From Kitasatospora sp. Root107 (GTDB taxonomy: Bacteria; Actinomycetota; Actinomycetes; Streptomycetales; Streptomycetaceae): a stretch of DNA of 47,066 bases. Below the pieces are notes generated by a model. That model searched no databases. It was not told the DNA's origin and saw only the letters and a program-made list of their open reading frames with translations. Below, piece after piece: positions 1 to 8,074 of this stretch. The stretch is taken from positions 93,822-140,887 of the forward strand of contig NZ_LMCT01000056.1 in the NCBI RefSeq assembly GCF_001424875.1, given 5' to 3'. The translations under genes and the position numbers were made by a program. How positions within the stretch are numbered: position 1 is the stretch's first letter; each line of letters starts with the position of its first letter.

Positions 1-785
1 CCGAGATCCCGGGCGCGGCCGAACGCACCATGCCCGCCACCACCCGCCCGGGCGCCGCCGCCGTCTACTACCCCGCCTGCGTGAACCGCATCTTCGGCGA
101 GCCGACGGGCCATCAGGGCCCCACCCTGCCCGAGGCGCTGGTCGCGGTCTCGGCCCGAGCCGGAAAGCCGGTCTGGATCCCCGCCGACCTTGGCGGGACC
201 TGCTGCGCGACGATCTGGCACTCCAAGGGCTACGACCGGGGCAACGCCGTGATGGCCAACCGGATCGTCGAGGCCGCCTGGGGCTGGACCGGCGGCGGCC
301 GGCTCCCGCTGGTGGTGGACGCCTCCTCCTGCACCCTCGGGATCGCACACGAGGTGGTCCCGTACCTGACCGCGCAGAACCGCGAACTGCACGCCGAGCT
401 CACGGTGCTGGACTCGGTCGTCTGGGCCGCCGAACTGCTCCCCTCCCTGGAGATCCTGCGCACGGTCGACTCGGCCGTGCTGCACCCGACCTGCTCGATG
501 CGGCATCTCGGCGACGAGGAGCAGCTCCGCACGGTCGCCGCCGCCTGCGCGGACGAGGTGGTCACCCCGGACGACACCGGCTGCTGCGCCTTCGCGGGCG
601 ACCGGGGCCTGCTGCACCGCGAACTGACCGAGTCGGCCACCGCCCGGGAGGCGGCCGAGGTGACAGCACGCCAGTTCTCGGCCCACCTCTCCGCCAACCG
701 GATGTGCGAGGTCGGCATGGAGCACGCCACCGGCCGCCCCTACCACTCCGTCCTGCTCGAACTGGAGCGGGCCACTCGACCCTAG
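1..785 (+). CDS. FAD/Fe-S-binding oxidoreductase, C-terminal part (partial)
   Basis: Only the last 260 or so residues are present; the frame is open to the left edge, so the start lies outside the window. The protein carries the paired cysteine-rich (CCG-type) motifs of GlcF/LldE-like Fe-S domains: PACVNRIFG near the beginning, GGTCCATIWHSKG, HPTCSMRHLG and TGCCAFAGDRG near the end. In actinobacteria this arrangement forms the C-terminal half of large FAD-linked D-lactate/glycolate-type dehydrogenases, where the domain would pass electrons from flavin to a quinone or partner protein. The FAD half is not visible, so the substrate cannot be named. The codon pattern is like that of its neighbours and the reading frame is intact. 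Confidence 0.8.
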   Translation, partial: EIPGAAERTMPATTRPGAAAVYYPACVNRIFGEPTGHQGPTLPEALVAVSARAGKPVWIPADLGGTCCATIWHSKGYDRGNAVMANRIVEAAWGWTGGGRLPLVVDASSCTLGIAHEVVPYLTAQNRELHAELTVLDSVVWAAELLPSLEILRTVDSAVLHPTCSMRHLGDEEQLRTVAAACADEVVTPDDTGCCAFAGDRGLLHRELTESATAREAAEVTARQFSAHLSANRMCEVGMEHATGRPYHSVLLELERATRP

Positions 786-1003
786 ACAGACCGCCCTGCA
801 CGACCTCGACCGGATGGAGCGGCACCAGACCCCCGTCGAGCAGGTGGAGACCGCCGCTTCGGCCTCTGACCCCGGGCCCGGAGACTGAGCGGAAAGATTC
901 CGGAAAAAAGATCGGCTCTCGGTGTCGAGAACCCGTGCCGCTCTCCGACGTAGGGGTGACGGCGCACCGACGGGGTGCGCGGGACAGAGAACGGGACACC
1001 ACC

Positions 1004-1567
1004 ATGGGCAAGCTGATCCACTTCGTGCACCAGTCACTGGACGGCTTCATCGAGGGGCCGCAGGGCGAGTTCGACTGGCCGCTGATGGGCCCCGAACTCT
1101 CGGCCTACTCCCAGGAGTTGACCGGCGGTGACAAGGTGTTCCTGTACGGACGGGTGGTCTGGGACATGATGGCGGGCTTCTGGCCGCAGGCCGAGCAGCA
1201 CTCGACCCACGAGCACGACCTCGCCTTCGCCCCGGTCTGGCGGGCGGCACCCAAGGTGGTGGTCTCCCGCACCCTGGAGAAGGCCGACTGGAACACCCGG
1301 GTGATCAACGAGAACGTGGTCGAGGAGCTGACCGCGCTCAAGAAGTCCGGCGTCACCCTGCTGCTGTTCGGCGGCTCCGGCCTGGCCGCCCACCTCACCG
1401 AGCACGGGCTGATCGACGAGTACCGGGTCTTCGTCCACCCGGTGCTGCTGGGCGGCGGCAAGCCGGTCTTCCAGCCGCAAAACCGGCGGATCGGCCTGGA
1501 GCTGGTCGAGTCGCGGGTCCTCGACTCGCAGGTGGTCCTGCTCCGGCACCGTCGCACGGACGGCTGA
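1004..1567 (+). CDS. Dihydrofolate reductase family protein (RibD C-terminal-like)
   Basis: A 187-residue protein beginning MGKLIHFVHQSLDGFIEG, which is the usual opening of the RibD_C/DHFR-like family (a strand, then the S-x-D-G-F/Y signature). Further family features are KVFLYGRVVWDMM, the KVVVSRTLE strand and the late LLLFGGSGLAAHLTEHGLIDEYRVFVHPVLLGGG segment area, which forms the NADPH pocket. These proteins are small soluble NAD(P)H-dependent reductases; most have no known substrate and are not true folate enzymes. A longer in-frame ORF extends upstream to 704, but it overlaps the preceding gene and has no family similarity, so I take the ATG at 1004. It stands alone, with a 218-base gap before it. 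Confidence 0.85.
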   Translation: MGKLIHFVHQSLDGFIEGPQGEFDWPLMGPELSAYSQELTGGDKVFLYGRVVWDMMAGFWPQAEQHSTHEHDLAFAPVWRAAPKVVVSRTLEKADWNTRVINENVVEELTALKKSGVTLLLFGGSGLAAHLTEHGLIDEYRVFVHPVLLGGGKPVFQPQNRRIGLELVESRVLDSQVVLLRHRRTDG

Positions 1568-1599
1568 CACCCCGTCGGGTCGGTGCCACCCTGGTGGGC

Positions 1600-1926
1600 A
1601 TGTTCCGTCACTCCGAGCTCCTCCAGCGGCTGGCCGACCGGGACGGCGTCACGGTCCACCACGCCTACTGCACCGGCCCGCCGGAGGAGTGGCTGGTCAG
1701 CCTGGCCGCACCGGTCGGCCGGTGCACGGACGCCCGGGCCTTTCTGGCCCCGGGCGACGAACCGCCCCGGGTCGGCGACGTGCTGGAGCAGTGGCTGAGC
1801 ATCGCGGCCCGGCACCACCCGATGCTCGCGGCGCCCGCCCCGCTCCGGGCCGCGCTCGCGGCCGACCTGGCCCGGCTGCTCGGCGACCTCCTCCCGGAGT
1901 ACCTGACGGCGGCGGGCATCCGCTGA
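1600..1926 (+). CDS. Hypothetical protein, about 108 aa
   Basis: A short, mostly helical protein, rich in Ala and Leu toward the C-terminus (a run of leucines between residues 75 and 95 looks amphipathic rather than membrane-spanning). I do not recognise a family. The start is uncertain: GTG at 1594 and ATG at 1600 are in the same frame and neither has a strong ribosome binding site. It follows the DHFR-like gene by about 30 bases on the same strand and may be co-transcribed with it. Its third-position GC is like real genes nearby, and it fills a gap otherwise without coding, which is the main reason to call it. Confidence 0.5.
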   Translation: MFRHSELLQRLADRDGVTVHHAYCTGPPEEWLVSLAAPVGRCTDARAFLAPGDEPPRVGDVLEQWLSIAARHHPMLAAPAPLRAALAADLARLLGDLLPEYLTAAGIR

Positions 1927-1995
1927 GCGCCACGGGCGGGCCGAGGCGAAAATCGGCTGGCCGCAGCGGCCCGCTCTCGGGCAGGCTCCGCGCTG

Positions 1996-3270
1996 ATGAG
2001 TGACGGATCAGAGAGTGGGCGAAGGTACGCGCGGGCCGACACGCTGGAGGGAATGCTGCAGCGAGGGCGGGGGCGCGGTGCGGTCCTGGCGGCGCAGGAT
2101 CCGGCGGCGGCCGCAGAGCTTGTGTACGGCTGCGTCCGGTACGACTGGCGGTGGGACTCGGTGGACGAGCGACACCTGTACCTGGCGCGGTTGATCAGGG
2201 ATCTTGACCTGCCGCACGGCCCGGTCGTCGAGCTGTTGGCGGGGGACGAGGACCAGTGCGAGTGGGCGACCCGGATCCTGGAGCTGCTGGCGAAGTCCGG
2301 TTCGACGGAAGCCAGAGAGGCGCTGCGGGCCTACGTTCGCGAGGGCGAGCACTGGCTGGACGTCCTGGAGTCGGTGGCGTCCTGCTGGCCGACCGAGTGG
2401 TGGCGGGATCTGGCCGAGGACGCGTACACCGGACTCGACGGGGGCGAGCGGCTGCGGATGGACTCGGAGGCCGGGGAGACTCTGCGCTCCCTGCTTGGGA
2501 TGGCCACGGCGCCGCACGCCTCGCGTCGCCTGAGCGACGTCGAGGTGACGCCCTCGAGCCGTCGCCTGCTGACTGTCCTCGCCGACCCCGGCACGGGCGA
2601 GGACGAGAAGGGCTGGGCCCTGCGCCTGCTCGCGTACCGGCCGCCGGAGCCGTACCTCCTCGCCCTGGCGCCCTCGCTGGGCACCGGAGACGGACAGTTC
2701 CCACTTCCCTTCCTGGCGCGGGCGGTTGCGCAGTGCGGTGCCCTCGCAGTGCCGGCTGCCCGGTCGTGGGTGGCGGACGGGCGGAGTTGGCTCGTCTGGA
2801 TCGGCCTGGAGGTACTGGCCGAACACGGCGACGCCTTCGACCTGCCGGTGCTGTCGGCGCACTTCGCCGCCGAGTGGGAGCAGCACAGTTGGTGCGGCCC
2901 CAAGATGCTCGCGGCCGGCCTGGCCCGCTTCGGTCCCCAAGCCGCCGAGGCCGTACCCATGCTGCGCCGGTACTGGGTGCGCACCCCGCACTCGTACGAG
3001 CGGCCGGCCTACCTGAAGGCGCTTGCGGCGATCGACCCGGACGGGCTGGAGCACGCGTACACCGAGTCGCTCTGGGACTGCGAGGCGGACTCCCGACTGC
3101 TGGGCATCGCCGGGGCGCCCGACCTCCCGCACGTACGGGACCGGCTGGCGCAGCTGCGCGACGACCCGATGGAGGAGCCGGAGGTCAGGCGCGCGGCGGC
3201 GGCCCGGCTCGGGCAACCGGCGCAATCGGGGCATCCGCCCGTCAACAGGTACATTCCCGCCGGGAATTGA
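1996..3270 (+). CDS. HEAT-like repeat protein
   Basis: A 424-residue soluble protein made of repeated helix pairs. Segments such as DQCEWATRILELLAKSG, ARSWVADGRSWLVWIGLEVL and ARFGPQAAEAVPMLRRYW each have the spacing of a HEAT/ARM-type repeat, from about residue 60 to the C-terminus (LRDDPMEEPEVRRAAAARLG). No catalytic motif is visible, so it is more likely a scaffold or binding protein. ATG 1996 is the first start after a gap of 69 bases; a good Shine-Dalgarno is not apparent. No signal peptide or membrane segment is seen. Such proteins are common and uncharacterised in actinobacteria, and the neighbours do not suggest a partner. Confidence 0.7.
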   Translation: MSDGSESGRRYARADTLEGMLQRGRGRGAVLAAQDPAAAAELVYGCVRYDWRWDSVDERHLYLARLIRDLDLPHGPVVELLAGDEDQCEWATRILELLAKSGSTEAREALRAYVREGEHWLDVLESVASCWPTEWWRDLAEDAYTGLDGGERLRMDSEAGETLRSLLGMATAPHASRRLSDVEVTPSSRRLLTVLADPGTGEDEKGWALRLLAYRPPEPYLLALAPSLGTGDGQFPLPFLARAVAQCGALAVPAARSWVADGRSWLVWIGLEVLAEHGDAFDLPVLSAHFAAEWEQHSWCGPKMLAAGLARFGPQAAEAVPMLRRYWVRTPHSYERPAYLKALAAIDPDGLEHAYTESLWDCEADSRLLGIAGAPDLPHVRDRLAQLRDDPMEEPEVRRAAAARLGQPAQSGHPPVNRYIPAGN

Positions 3271-3300
3271 GCAGCAGAATCCCCCTGCTAGGGTGAGCCG

Positions 3301-3735
3301 ATGGCAACGATCAAGCATTTCCAGGTCACCTTCGACTGCGCAGAACCCGAGCGTGTCGCTCGTTTCTGGTGCGAGGTGTTGGGGTACGTCGCACCGGCGC
3401 CACCGGCGGGGTTCGCCACTTGGGACGATCTCAACAGCTCGCTGCCGCCCGAGGATCGGGATTCATGGTTCGCATGCAGTGATCCCTCGGGTGTGGGCCC
3501 GCGACTGTACTTCCAGCGCGTTCCCGAAGGGAAGGTCGTCAAGAATCGGCTGCACCTCGACGTGCGGGTCGTCACCGGACTCGTGGGTGCAGAGCGCCTG
3601 GCCACGCTCGAGGCGGAGTGCGCACGACTGGTCGCGCTCGGCGCGGTACGCGTGCGGCTGCTGCCTGCCGATGAGGAGAACGAGTCGTGCATGGTGATGC
3701 AGGACGTCGAGGGCAACGAGTTCTGTCTCGACTGA
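3301..3735 (+). CDS. VOC family protein (glyoxalase-like domain)
   Basis: A 144-residue protein with the single-domain glyoxalase/bleomycin-resistance-like fold. It opens with IKHFQVTFDCAEPERVARFWCEVLGY, the typical first beta-alpha unit in which the protein family often carries a metal or ligand residue, and ends with MVMQDVEGNEFCLD, the typical final strand (D-P-E-G-N-E-F pattern). The middle LYFQRVPEGKVVKNRLHLDV matches the second half of the repeat. Members act as dioxygenases, isomerases, lyases or drug-binding proteins; nothing here fixes which. The start at 3301 is preceded by a plausible GGGTGAG ribosome site and a TAGGGT box. It sits 45 bases upstream of the serine hydrolase on the same strand. 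Confidence 0.85.
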   Translation: MATIKHFQVTFDCAEPERVARFWCEVLGYVAPAPPAGFATWDDLNSSLPPEDRDSWFACSDPSGVGPRLYFQRVPEGKVVKNRLHLDVRVVTGLVGAERLATLEAECARLVALGAVRVRLLPADEENESCMVMQDVEGNEFCLD

Positions 3736-3779
3736 CACACCCAGGGCACCGGCGGTGCCTTCGAAACGGGAGGGCCACC

Positions 3780-5105
3780 ATGGTCGACGGACTGGCGGAG
3801 TACTGCGTCGAGGCGCTTCGCGAACACGGCTGCCCCTCGGCCTCCGTGGCGGTGGCCGAGCGGGGCGAGGTCGTCCTCGCCGAGGCGTACGGAATGGCGG
3901 AGGTAGCCGCCGGGATCCCGGCCACGCCCGGCACCGCGTACGCGCTGGCCTCCGTCACCAAGGCGGTCACTGCCACCGCCGTCTGCCTGGCCGCTGACGA
4001 CGGGCTGCTGCAGCTGGACGAACCCGTGCCCGGCAGCTACCGGTGGCCCGCCCCGACGGTGCGTCAACTGCTCCAGCACCGGGGTGGCTTCACGGCCCAC
4101 TACGACTTCCACTACGGCGAGGGCGAGGGCCCGATCGACGCGGGGCGCTACGCCGAGCTGTACCGGGAGCCGGGCTCCGGATTCGAGTACGCCAACCTCG
4201 GCTACCGCCTGCTGGGCCGGCTGCTGGAGGAGGTCACCGGCCAACGGCTCGGGGACTTCGTCCGGGAGCGGGTGGCCGAGCCGCTCGGGCTGACCGACTG
4301 GCACCTCGGGCCGTCGTATCCCGGCCCCGCCCCGACTGCGGTGAAGTACACGGTCGACGGCCGCGCCTACCCCGCGCACTGTGCCAGCAGCCACCCGGGG
4401 GCCACCGAGGGCTGGGCGACCGCCACCGACCTGGCGCTCTTCGCCCAGGGTTACGAGCGCCTGCTGCAGCCGGAGACGGCGGCGGCCGTCCGCGCCGCCG
4501 TTCCGCTCAACGCGCACCTCGGGTACGGGCTCGGCTGGGTGGTGTCGTCGGGCGCCGGTCCGGTGGTCCAGAGCCACGGCGGCGGCATGGGCGGCGTGGC
4601 GGCGATGCTCGCCACCGTTCCCGAGCAGCAGCTCTCGGTGGCGGTGCTGACCAACTGCACCAACAAGGCGGCCCGGGACGCGATCGTCAGGTATGTCCTG
4701 ACCGCACTGGTCCCGGGGTACACGGACCAGCGGATCGCCCCGGTGATCGACGACCCGGAGCGCCCGATGGACCTGCCGCCGGGCCGCTGGACGGGCTCCG
4801 TCGGTACGCCGGAGGGTCAGCTCCCACTGGTGCTCGACATCCTGGCGGACCGTACGGTCGAGGTGGAGCTGAGCACCGGCGAGCGGGCCACCGCGCCGGC
4901 CACCGCCTCGCGGGCGTACGACCTGCGGACCTTCGTCCCGCTCCAGCTGCCGACCGCCGACGCCCTGATCGGCAGCCCCATGCTCGGCCTCGAACTCCGC
5001 CTCGAGCAGGGCCGGTTGACCGGCCAGGCCCGCACGTTCAAGAACGGCGACAGCGAGGGCCTGCTCGGCAACTTCCTCAGCCACCCCTGCGAACTGAGGC
5101 CATAG
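3780..5105 (+). CDS. Serine hydrolase, class C beta-lactamase / DD-peptidase family
   Basis: A 441-residue protein of the beta-lactamase superfamily (serine hydrolases including esterase EstB, DD-peptidases and class C enzymes). The nucleophile motif S-x-x-K is seen as ASVTKAVTA near residue 60, and the Y-x-N motif as FEYANLGYR near residue 140; the third HGG-type motif is SHGGGMGG near residue 262. The C-terminal third, from about residue 330, is a beta-rich lipocalin-like extension common in this group. I take ATG 3780, which follows GGGAGGGCCACC, rather than the upstream in-frame start that overlaps the VOC gene. There is no signal peptide, which argues against a periplasmic-type beta-lactamase role. 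Its last 29 bases overlap the convergent argB gene. Confidence 0.87.
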   Translation: MVDGLAEYCVEALREHGCPSASVAVAERGEVVLAEAYGMAEVAAGIPATPGTAYALASVTKAVTATAVCLAADDGLLQLDEPVPGSYRWPAPTVRQLLQHRGGFTAHYDFHYGEGEGPIDAGRYAELYREPGSGFEYANLGYRLLGRLLEEVTGQRLGDFVRERVAEPLGLTDWHLGPSYPGPAPTAVKYTVDGRAYPAHCASSHPGATEGWATATDLALFAQGYERLLQPETAAAVRAAVPLNAHLGYGLGWVVSSGAGPVVQSHGGGMGGVAAMLATVPEQQLSVAVLTNCTNKAARDAIVRYVLTALVPGYTDQRIAPVIDDPERPMDLPPGRWTGSVGTPEGQLPLVLDILADRTVEVELSTGERATAPATASRAYDLRTFVPLQLPTADALIGSPMLGLELRLEQGRLTGQARTFKNGDSEGLLGNFLSHPCELRP

Positions 5106-6006
5106 CTGCTGCCCCCTGCTCGGCGTCCGGGACGACCAGGGTCCCGGTGGGGCCGGCGGTGAAGGACCTCAGCAGGCTGTGCCGGACCCGGCCGTCGAGG
5201 ACCCGGGCGGTGGCCACGCCCGCTCGGACCGCTCGCAGGCAGCCCTCCATCTTCGGCAGCATCCCGGTGGTCAACTCCGGCAGCAGGGCGTCGAGTTCAC
5301 CGGCCGTCAGCCGCCCGATCAGCGAACCCGGGTCCGGCCAGTCGGCGTACAGGCCCTCGACGTCGGTCAGCATCAGCAGCCGGTCGGCACCCAGCGCGAT
5401 CGCCAGGGCTGCGGCGGCGGTGTCGGCGTTCACGTTGTAGACGTGGCCGTCGGTGCCCCGGGCGATCGAGGAGATCACCGGTATCCGGCCGTCCGCGAGC
5501 AGTGCCCGCAGGGCGCCCGCCTCGACCTGGACCACGTCCCCGACCAGCCCGATGTCCACCGGCTCGCCGTTCACCACCGCGTACCGCTTCTCGGCCGTCA
5601 TGGTGTGCGCGTCCTCGCCGGTGATGCCGACCGCGTACGGCCCGTAGGCGTTGACCAACCCGACCAGTTCGCGCTGGACCTGGCCGGCCAGCACCATCCG
5701 CACCACGTCCATGGTCTCGGGGGTGGTGACCCTCAGACCGGCCGTGAACGAGGACTCCAGGCCGAGCCGGCCGAGCTGCGCGCTGATCTGCGGGCCGCCG
5801 CCGTGCACCACCACCGGGTACAGACCGGCCTGCCGGAGCAGCACCACGTCGGACGCGAAGGCAGCCTTCAACTCCTGGTTCACCATGGCGTTTCCGCCGA
5901 ACTTGACCACCACGGTGCTGCCGCGGAGCCGCTCCAGCGACGGCAGCGCCTCCAGCAGACCAGCGCGACTGCTCAAAGCTCCCCCAAGGCTGGTGCGAAC
6001 CGTCAC
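5077..6006 (-). CDS. argB: Acetylglutamate kinase
   Basis: N-acetyl-L-glutamate kinase phosphorylates N-acetylglutamate in the second step of arginine synthesis. Visible family signatures are VVVKFGGNAM (phosphate-binding lysine and glycines), VVVHGGGPQISAQL, GLRVTTPETMDVVRMVL, GITGEDAHTM, GHVYNVNADTAAAALA, LTDVEGLYADWP and MLPKMEGCL near the C-terminus. From the GTG at 6006 the protein is 309 residues, the normal family size, with about 15 residues before the LLEALPSL segment; the frame is open to 6090, and those extra 28 residues look unlike the family. Normally argB sits in an argCJBD cluster; here none of the other arg genes is nearby. It converges on, and overlaps, the serine hydrolase by 29 bases. 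Confidence 0.92.
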   Translation of the reverse strand: MTVRTSLGGALSSRAGLLEALPSLERLRGSTVVVKFGGNAMVNQELKAAFASDVVLLRQAGLYPVVVHGGGPQISAQLGRLGLESSFTAGLRVTTPETMDVVRMVLAGQVQRELVGLVNAYGPYAVGITGEDAHTMTAEKRYAVVNGEPVDIGLVGDVVQVEAGALRALLADGRIPVISSIARGTDGHVYNVNADTAAAALAIALGADRLLMLTDVEGLYADWPDPGSLIGRLTAGELDALLPELTTGMLPKMEGCLRAVRAGVATARVLDGRVRHSLLRSFTAGPTGTLVVPDAEQGAAAMASVRRGG

Positions 6007-6216
6007 CACGTCGGCAGGGCTCGCTGTCGAGCCCATCCAACGGGCTGCGAACGGCCCGAGGGTGACGTGCGGAAGAACACCGGCGGTCACTGCGGGGCCG
6101 CTCGCAATCGGCTTGCCTCGGGCCGGGCCAGTCGCGATGATCAGGCACGACTACGACCGTCGGACGAGCGTTCCAGCGCCACCTGAGTCGTGACCGCCGA
6201 CCACCAGGAGGAGCCT

Positions 6217-7482
6217 GTGAACACCGAACTGACCGAAGCCTGGCAGCTGTTCGACTCCGGCGACCCGCAGGGTGCGATGAGCGCCCTGCGGGCCGGGGCC
6301 GACCGGATGCCGATCGCCGAGCTGGCGCCGCTGGCCGGGCGGCTGGCCGCCTCGGCCGGCTTCGACGACCTGGCCGGGGCGGCGGCCGAGCTGACCGACC
6401 GTCCCGACGGGGCCGAGCAGCTCTTCGCCTTCGGCTACGCCTGTATCGAGCGCGGGGTCTCCGAGCTCGCCGTGCCCGCCCTCCGGCAGGCGCTGGCCGT
6501 GGGCCTGACGCCGCGTCGGCGCCTGTTCGGCCTCGGCCGCTCCGGCCCCGGCTCCCGGCAGGTGCTGCTGGAGCTGGCCGTCGCGTTGGAGGACGGGCAG
6601 CGGCACGCCGAGGCGGTCGCCGTGCTCCAGGAGCACGACCGGCTGACGGAGGACTGGCCGGACCGGTACCTACTGGTCCACAACGCCCTGATGGACGGCC
6701 GGATCGACCTGGCGCGCCAGGTCTTCGGCGCCCTCGGCGCACCGGGCGAGGACTGGGAGGAGCCCGCCGACCGGATCCACCGCTCGCTGGCCCGGGCCAC
6801 CGACGCCGCCCCCGCCGACCGCCAGGACCTGCGCGGCTGGCACTACACCCTGACCGGCGGCCTGCTCACCACCCTCTCGCCGTACGGCTTCCGGGCCGGG
6901 ATGACCGGCCGCTGGGCCTACCTGCACGACAGCTTCGAGTCCTGCCGCCACGGCCTGGAGCGGCTGCGGGCGGTGCTCGCCGCCACCGGCAGCACGCCCC
7001 GCTCGGTCGCCCTGCTGCCGGACCGGGGCAGCCACGCCCTCGGCCTGGCGGCCGCCCGGCGCGCGCTGGTGGTGGCGTACGACCTGAACGACTGTGACCC
7101 GGAGCTGGTCGCGGAGCTGCACGAGCGCGCGCCCGAGGAGATCCTCTACGAGCACGCCACCTGCTGGACCGACCCGCCCGCCGTCTCGGCCGACATCTGC
7201 ACCCTGCTCGCCCAGGTGGTGATCGCTCCCTGGGAGTCCGGCATGGCCTTCACCGAGGACGGCGAGCCCGAGGACGCCCCGGCGGACGAGCGCTCGGCGG
7301 AGCAGCTCGCCGACGCCGTGCTGGCCGCCTCGGCCGAGCCGGACGAGGGCGACGGCGAGACCCCGGCCGACCCGGAGCAGGCCCTCACCGCCTTCGCCGA
7401 GCGGGTGAACGGCAGCTGGCTCACCGGCGCCCGGGACCGGATCCGCTCCGCCGGGCCGGTGCGCAGCGCCAGCTTCGGCTGA
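6217..7482 (+). CDS. Tetratricopeptide-like repeat protein
   Basis: A 421-residue soluble protein. The first 230 residues are helix pairs with TPR-like spacing (for example AWQLFDSGDPQGAMSALRAG and ALEDGQRHAEAVAVLQEHDR). The part from residue 200 to 350 is a compact domain beginning DLRGWHYTLTGGLLTTLSPYG that I do not recognise. The C-terminal 70 residues are acidic and proline-rich. I choose GTG 6217 because AGGAGGAG lies 4 bases ahead of it; a GTG at 6190 in the same frame lacks such a site. The gene is divergent from argB, about 210 bases away, and converges on the MarR gene with 12 bases between their stops. Function is not known. Confidence 0.8.
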   Translation: MNTELTEAWQLFDSGDPQGAMSALRAGADRMPIAELAPLAGRLAASAGFDDLAGAAAELTDRPDGAEQLFAFGYACIERGVSELAVPALRQALAVGLTPRRRLFGLGRSGPGSRQVLLELAVALEDGQRHAEAVAVLQEHDRLTEDWPDRYLLVHNALMDGRIDLARQVFGALGAPGEDWEEPADRIHRSLARATDAAPADRQDLRGWHYTLTGGLLTTLSPYGFRAGMTGRWAYLHDSFESCRHGLERLRAVLAATGSTPRSVALLPDRGSHALGLAAARRALVVAYDLNDCDPELVAELHERAPEEILYEHATCWTDPPAVSADICTLLAQVVIAPWESGMAFTEDGEPEDAPADERSAEQLADAVLAASAEPDEGDGETPADPEQALTAFAERVNGSWLTGARDRIRSAGPVRSASFG

Positions 7483-7494
7483 CCCCGGCAGGCG

Positions 7495-7911
7495 TCAGGA
7501 ACTGACCAACCGGCTGAGCAGCGCGGCAAGTTGGGCCCGTTCACCGTCGGTGAGCGGGGCCAGCACGTCCTCCTCCACCGCGGCCAGCTCCTCGGTCAGC
7601 TCGGCCAGCAGGGCGCGGCCGGCCCTGGTCGCCGAGACGTTGATCCGGCGCCGGTCCCGGGCCGACCGGGTGCAGGCCAGATAGCCCTGGCCGCCCAGGT
7701 CGTCCACCACCTTGACGATGTCACTGGGGTTGATGTCCAGCCGGGCGGCGAGCTCGCCCTTGGCGAGCGGACCCGCCTCGACCAGCGCCTCCAGCACGGC
7801 CACGTGCCACAGGCGCAGGCCGCGCCGCGCGACGCTGGCGGCCAGGCCGGCCCGGGCGGTCCGGCCGGTGCTGGACATCAGATAGGTCGTCAGACCGAGC
7901 AGCCGGGTCAT
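7495..7911 (-). CDS. MarR family transcriptional regulator
   Basis: A 138-residue winged-helix regulator. Family features are LRLWHVAVLEALVEAGPLAK in helix 1-2, the recognition region RLDINPSDIVKVVDDLG, the wing CTRSARDRRRINVSATRAGR (the D-R-R motif of MarR proteins), and the C-terminal dimerisation helices ending LAALLSRLV. I take ATG 7911, preceded by a GAGGGG ribosome site; an in-frame TTG at 8001 would put the conserved iron-box-like palindrome inside the gene. The palindrome at 7994-8012 lies 83 bases upstream, so the gene is a likely target of an iron-responsive repressor, or the site is its own operator. Downstream it converges with the TPR gene. Confidence 0.88.
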   Translation of the reverse strand: MTRLLGLTTYLMSSTGRTARAGLAASVARRGLRLWHVAVLEALVEAGPLAKGELAARLDINPSDIVKVVDDLGGQGYLACTRSARDRRRINVSATRAGRALLAELTEELAAVEEDVLAPLTDGERAQLAALLSRLVSS

Positions 7912-7993
7912 CCGGACCACCCCTCGGGGCCGACCCGGACGCACCGCGACGAGGGCAGCGTCAGGACGTCGACCAATGGTTCGACATTCATAG

Positions 7994-8012
7994 TTAGGCA
8001 AGGCTAACCTAG
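7994..8012. promoter_or_regulatory. Iron box (DmdR/IdeR-type) candidate operator
   Basis: The 19-base sequence TTAGGCAAGGCTAACCTAG matches the actinobacterial iron-box consensus TTAGGTTAGGCTAACCTAA at 16 of 19 positions, and sits within a 25-base imperfect palindrome (7991-8015). DmdR1/IdeR with Fe(II) binds such sites to repress siderophore and iron-uptake genes. It lies upstream of the MarR gene on the minus strand; on the plus strand only the convergent end of the DUF4184 gene follows, so the MarR gene is the only sensible target here. Confidence 0.75.
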
Positions 8013-8074
8013 CTATGGAAGCTGGTCAATGTCCGAACCAATCCCCTGAGGAACCGTCAAATGGCCTCGGGCGA

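Noticed and set aside
786..895. A coding-like frame of about 34 codons directly after the first gene (LHDLDRMERHQTPVEQ)
   Set aside because: In another frame from the preceding gene, too short, without a ribosome site. It might be a remnant of an old C-terminus, but one stretch is not enough to call a pseudogene.
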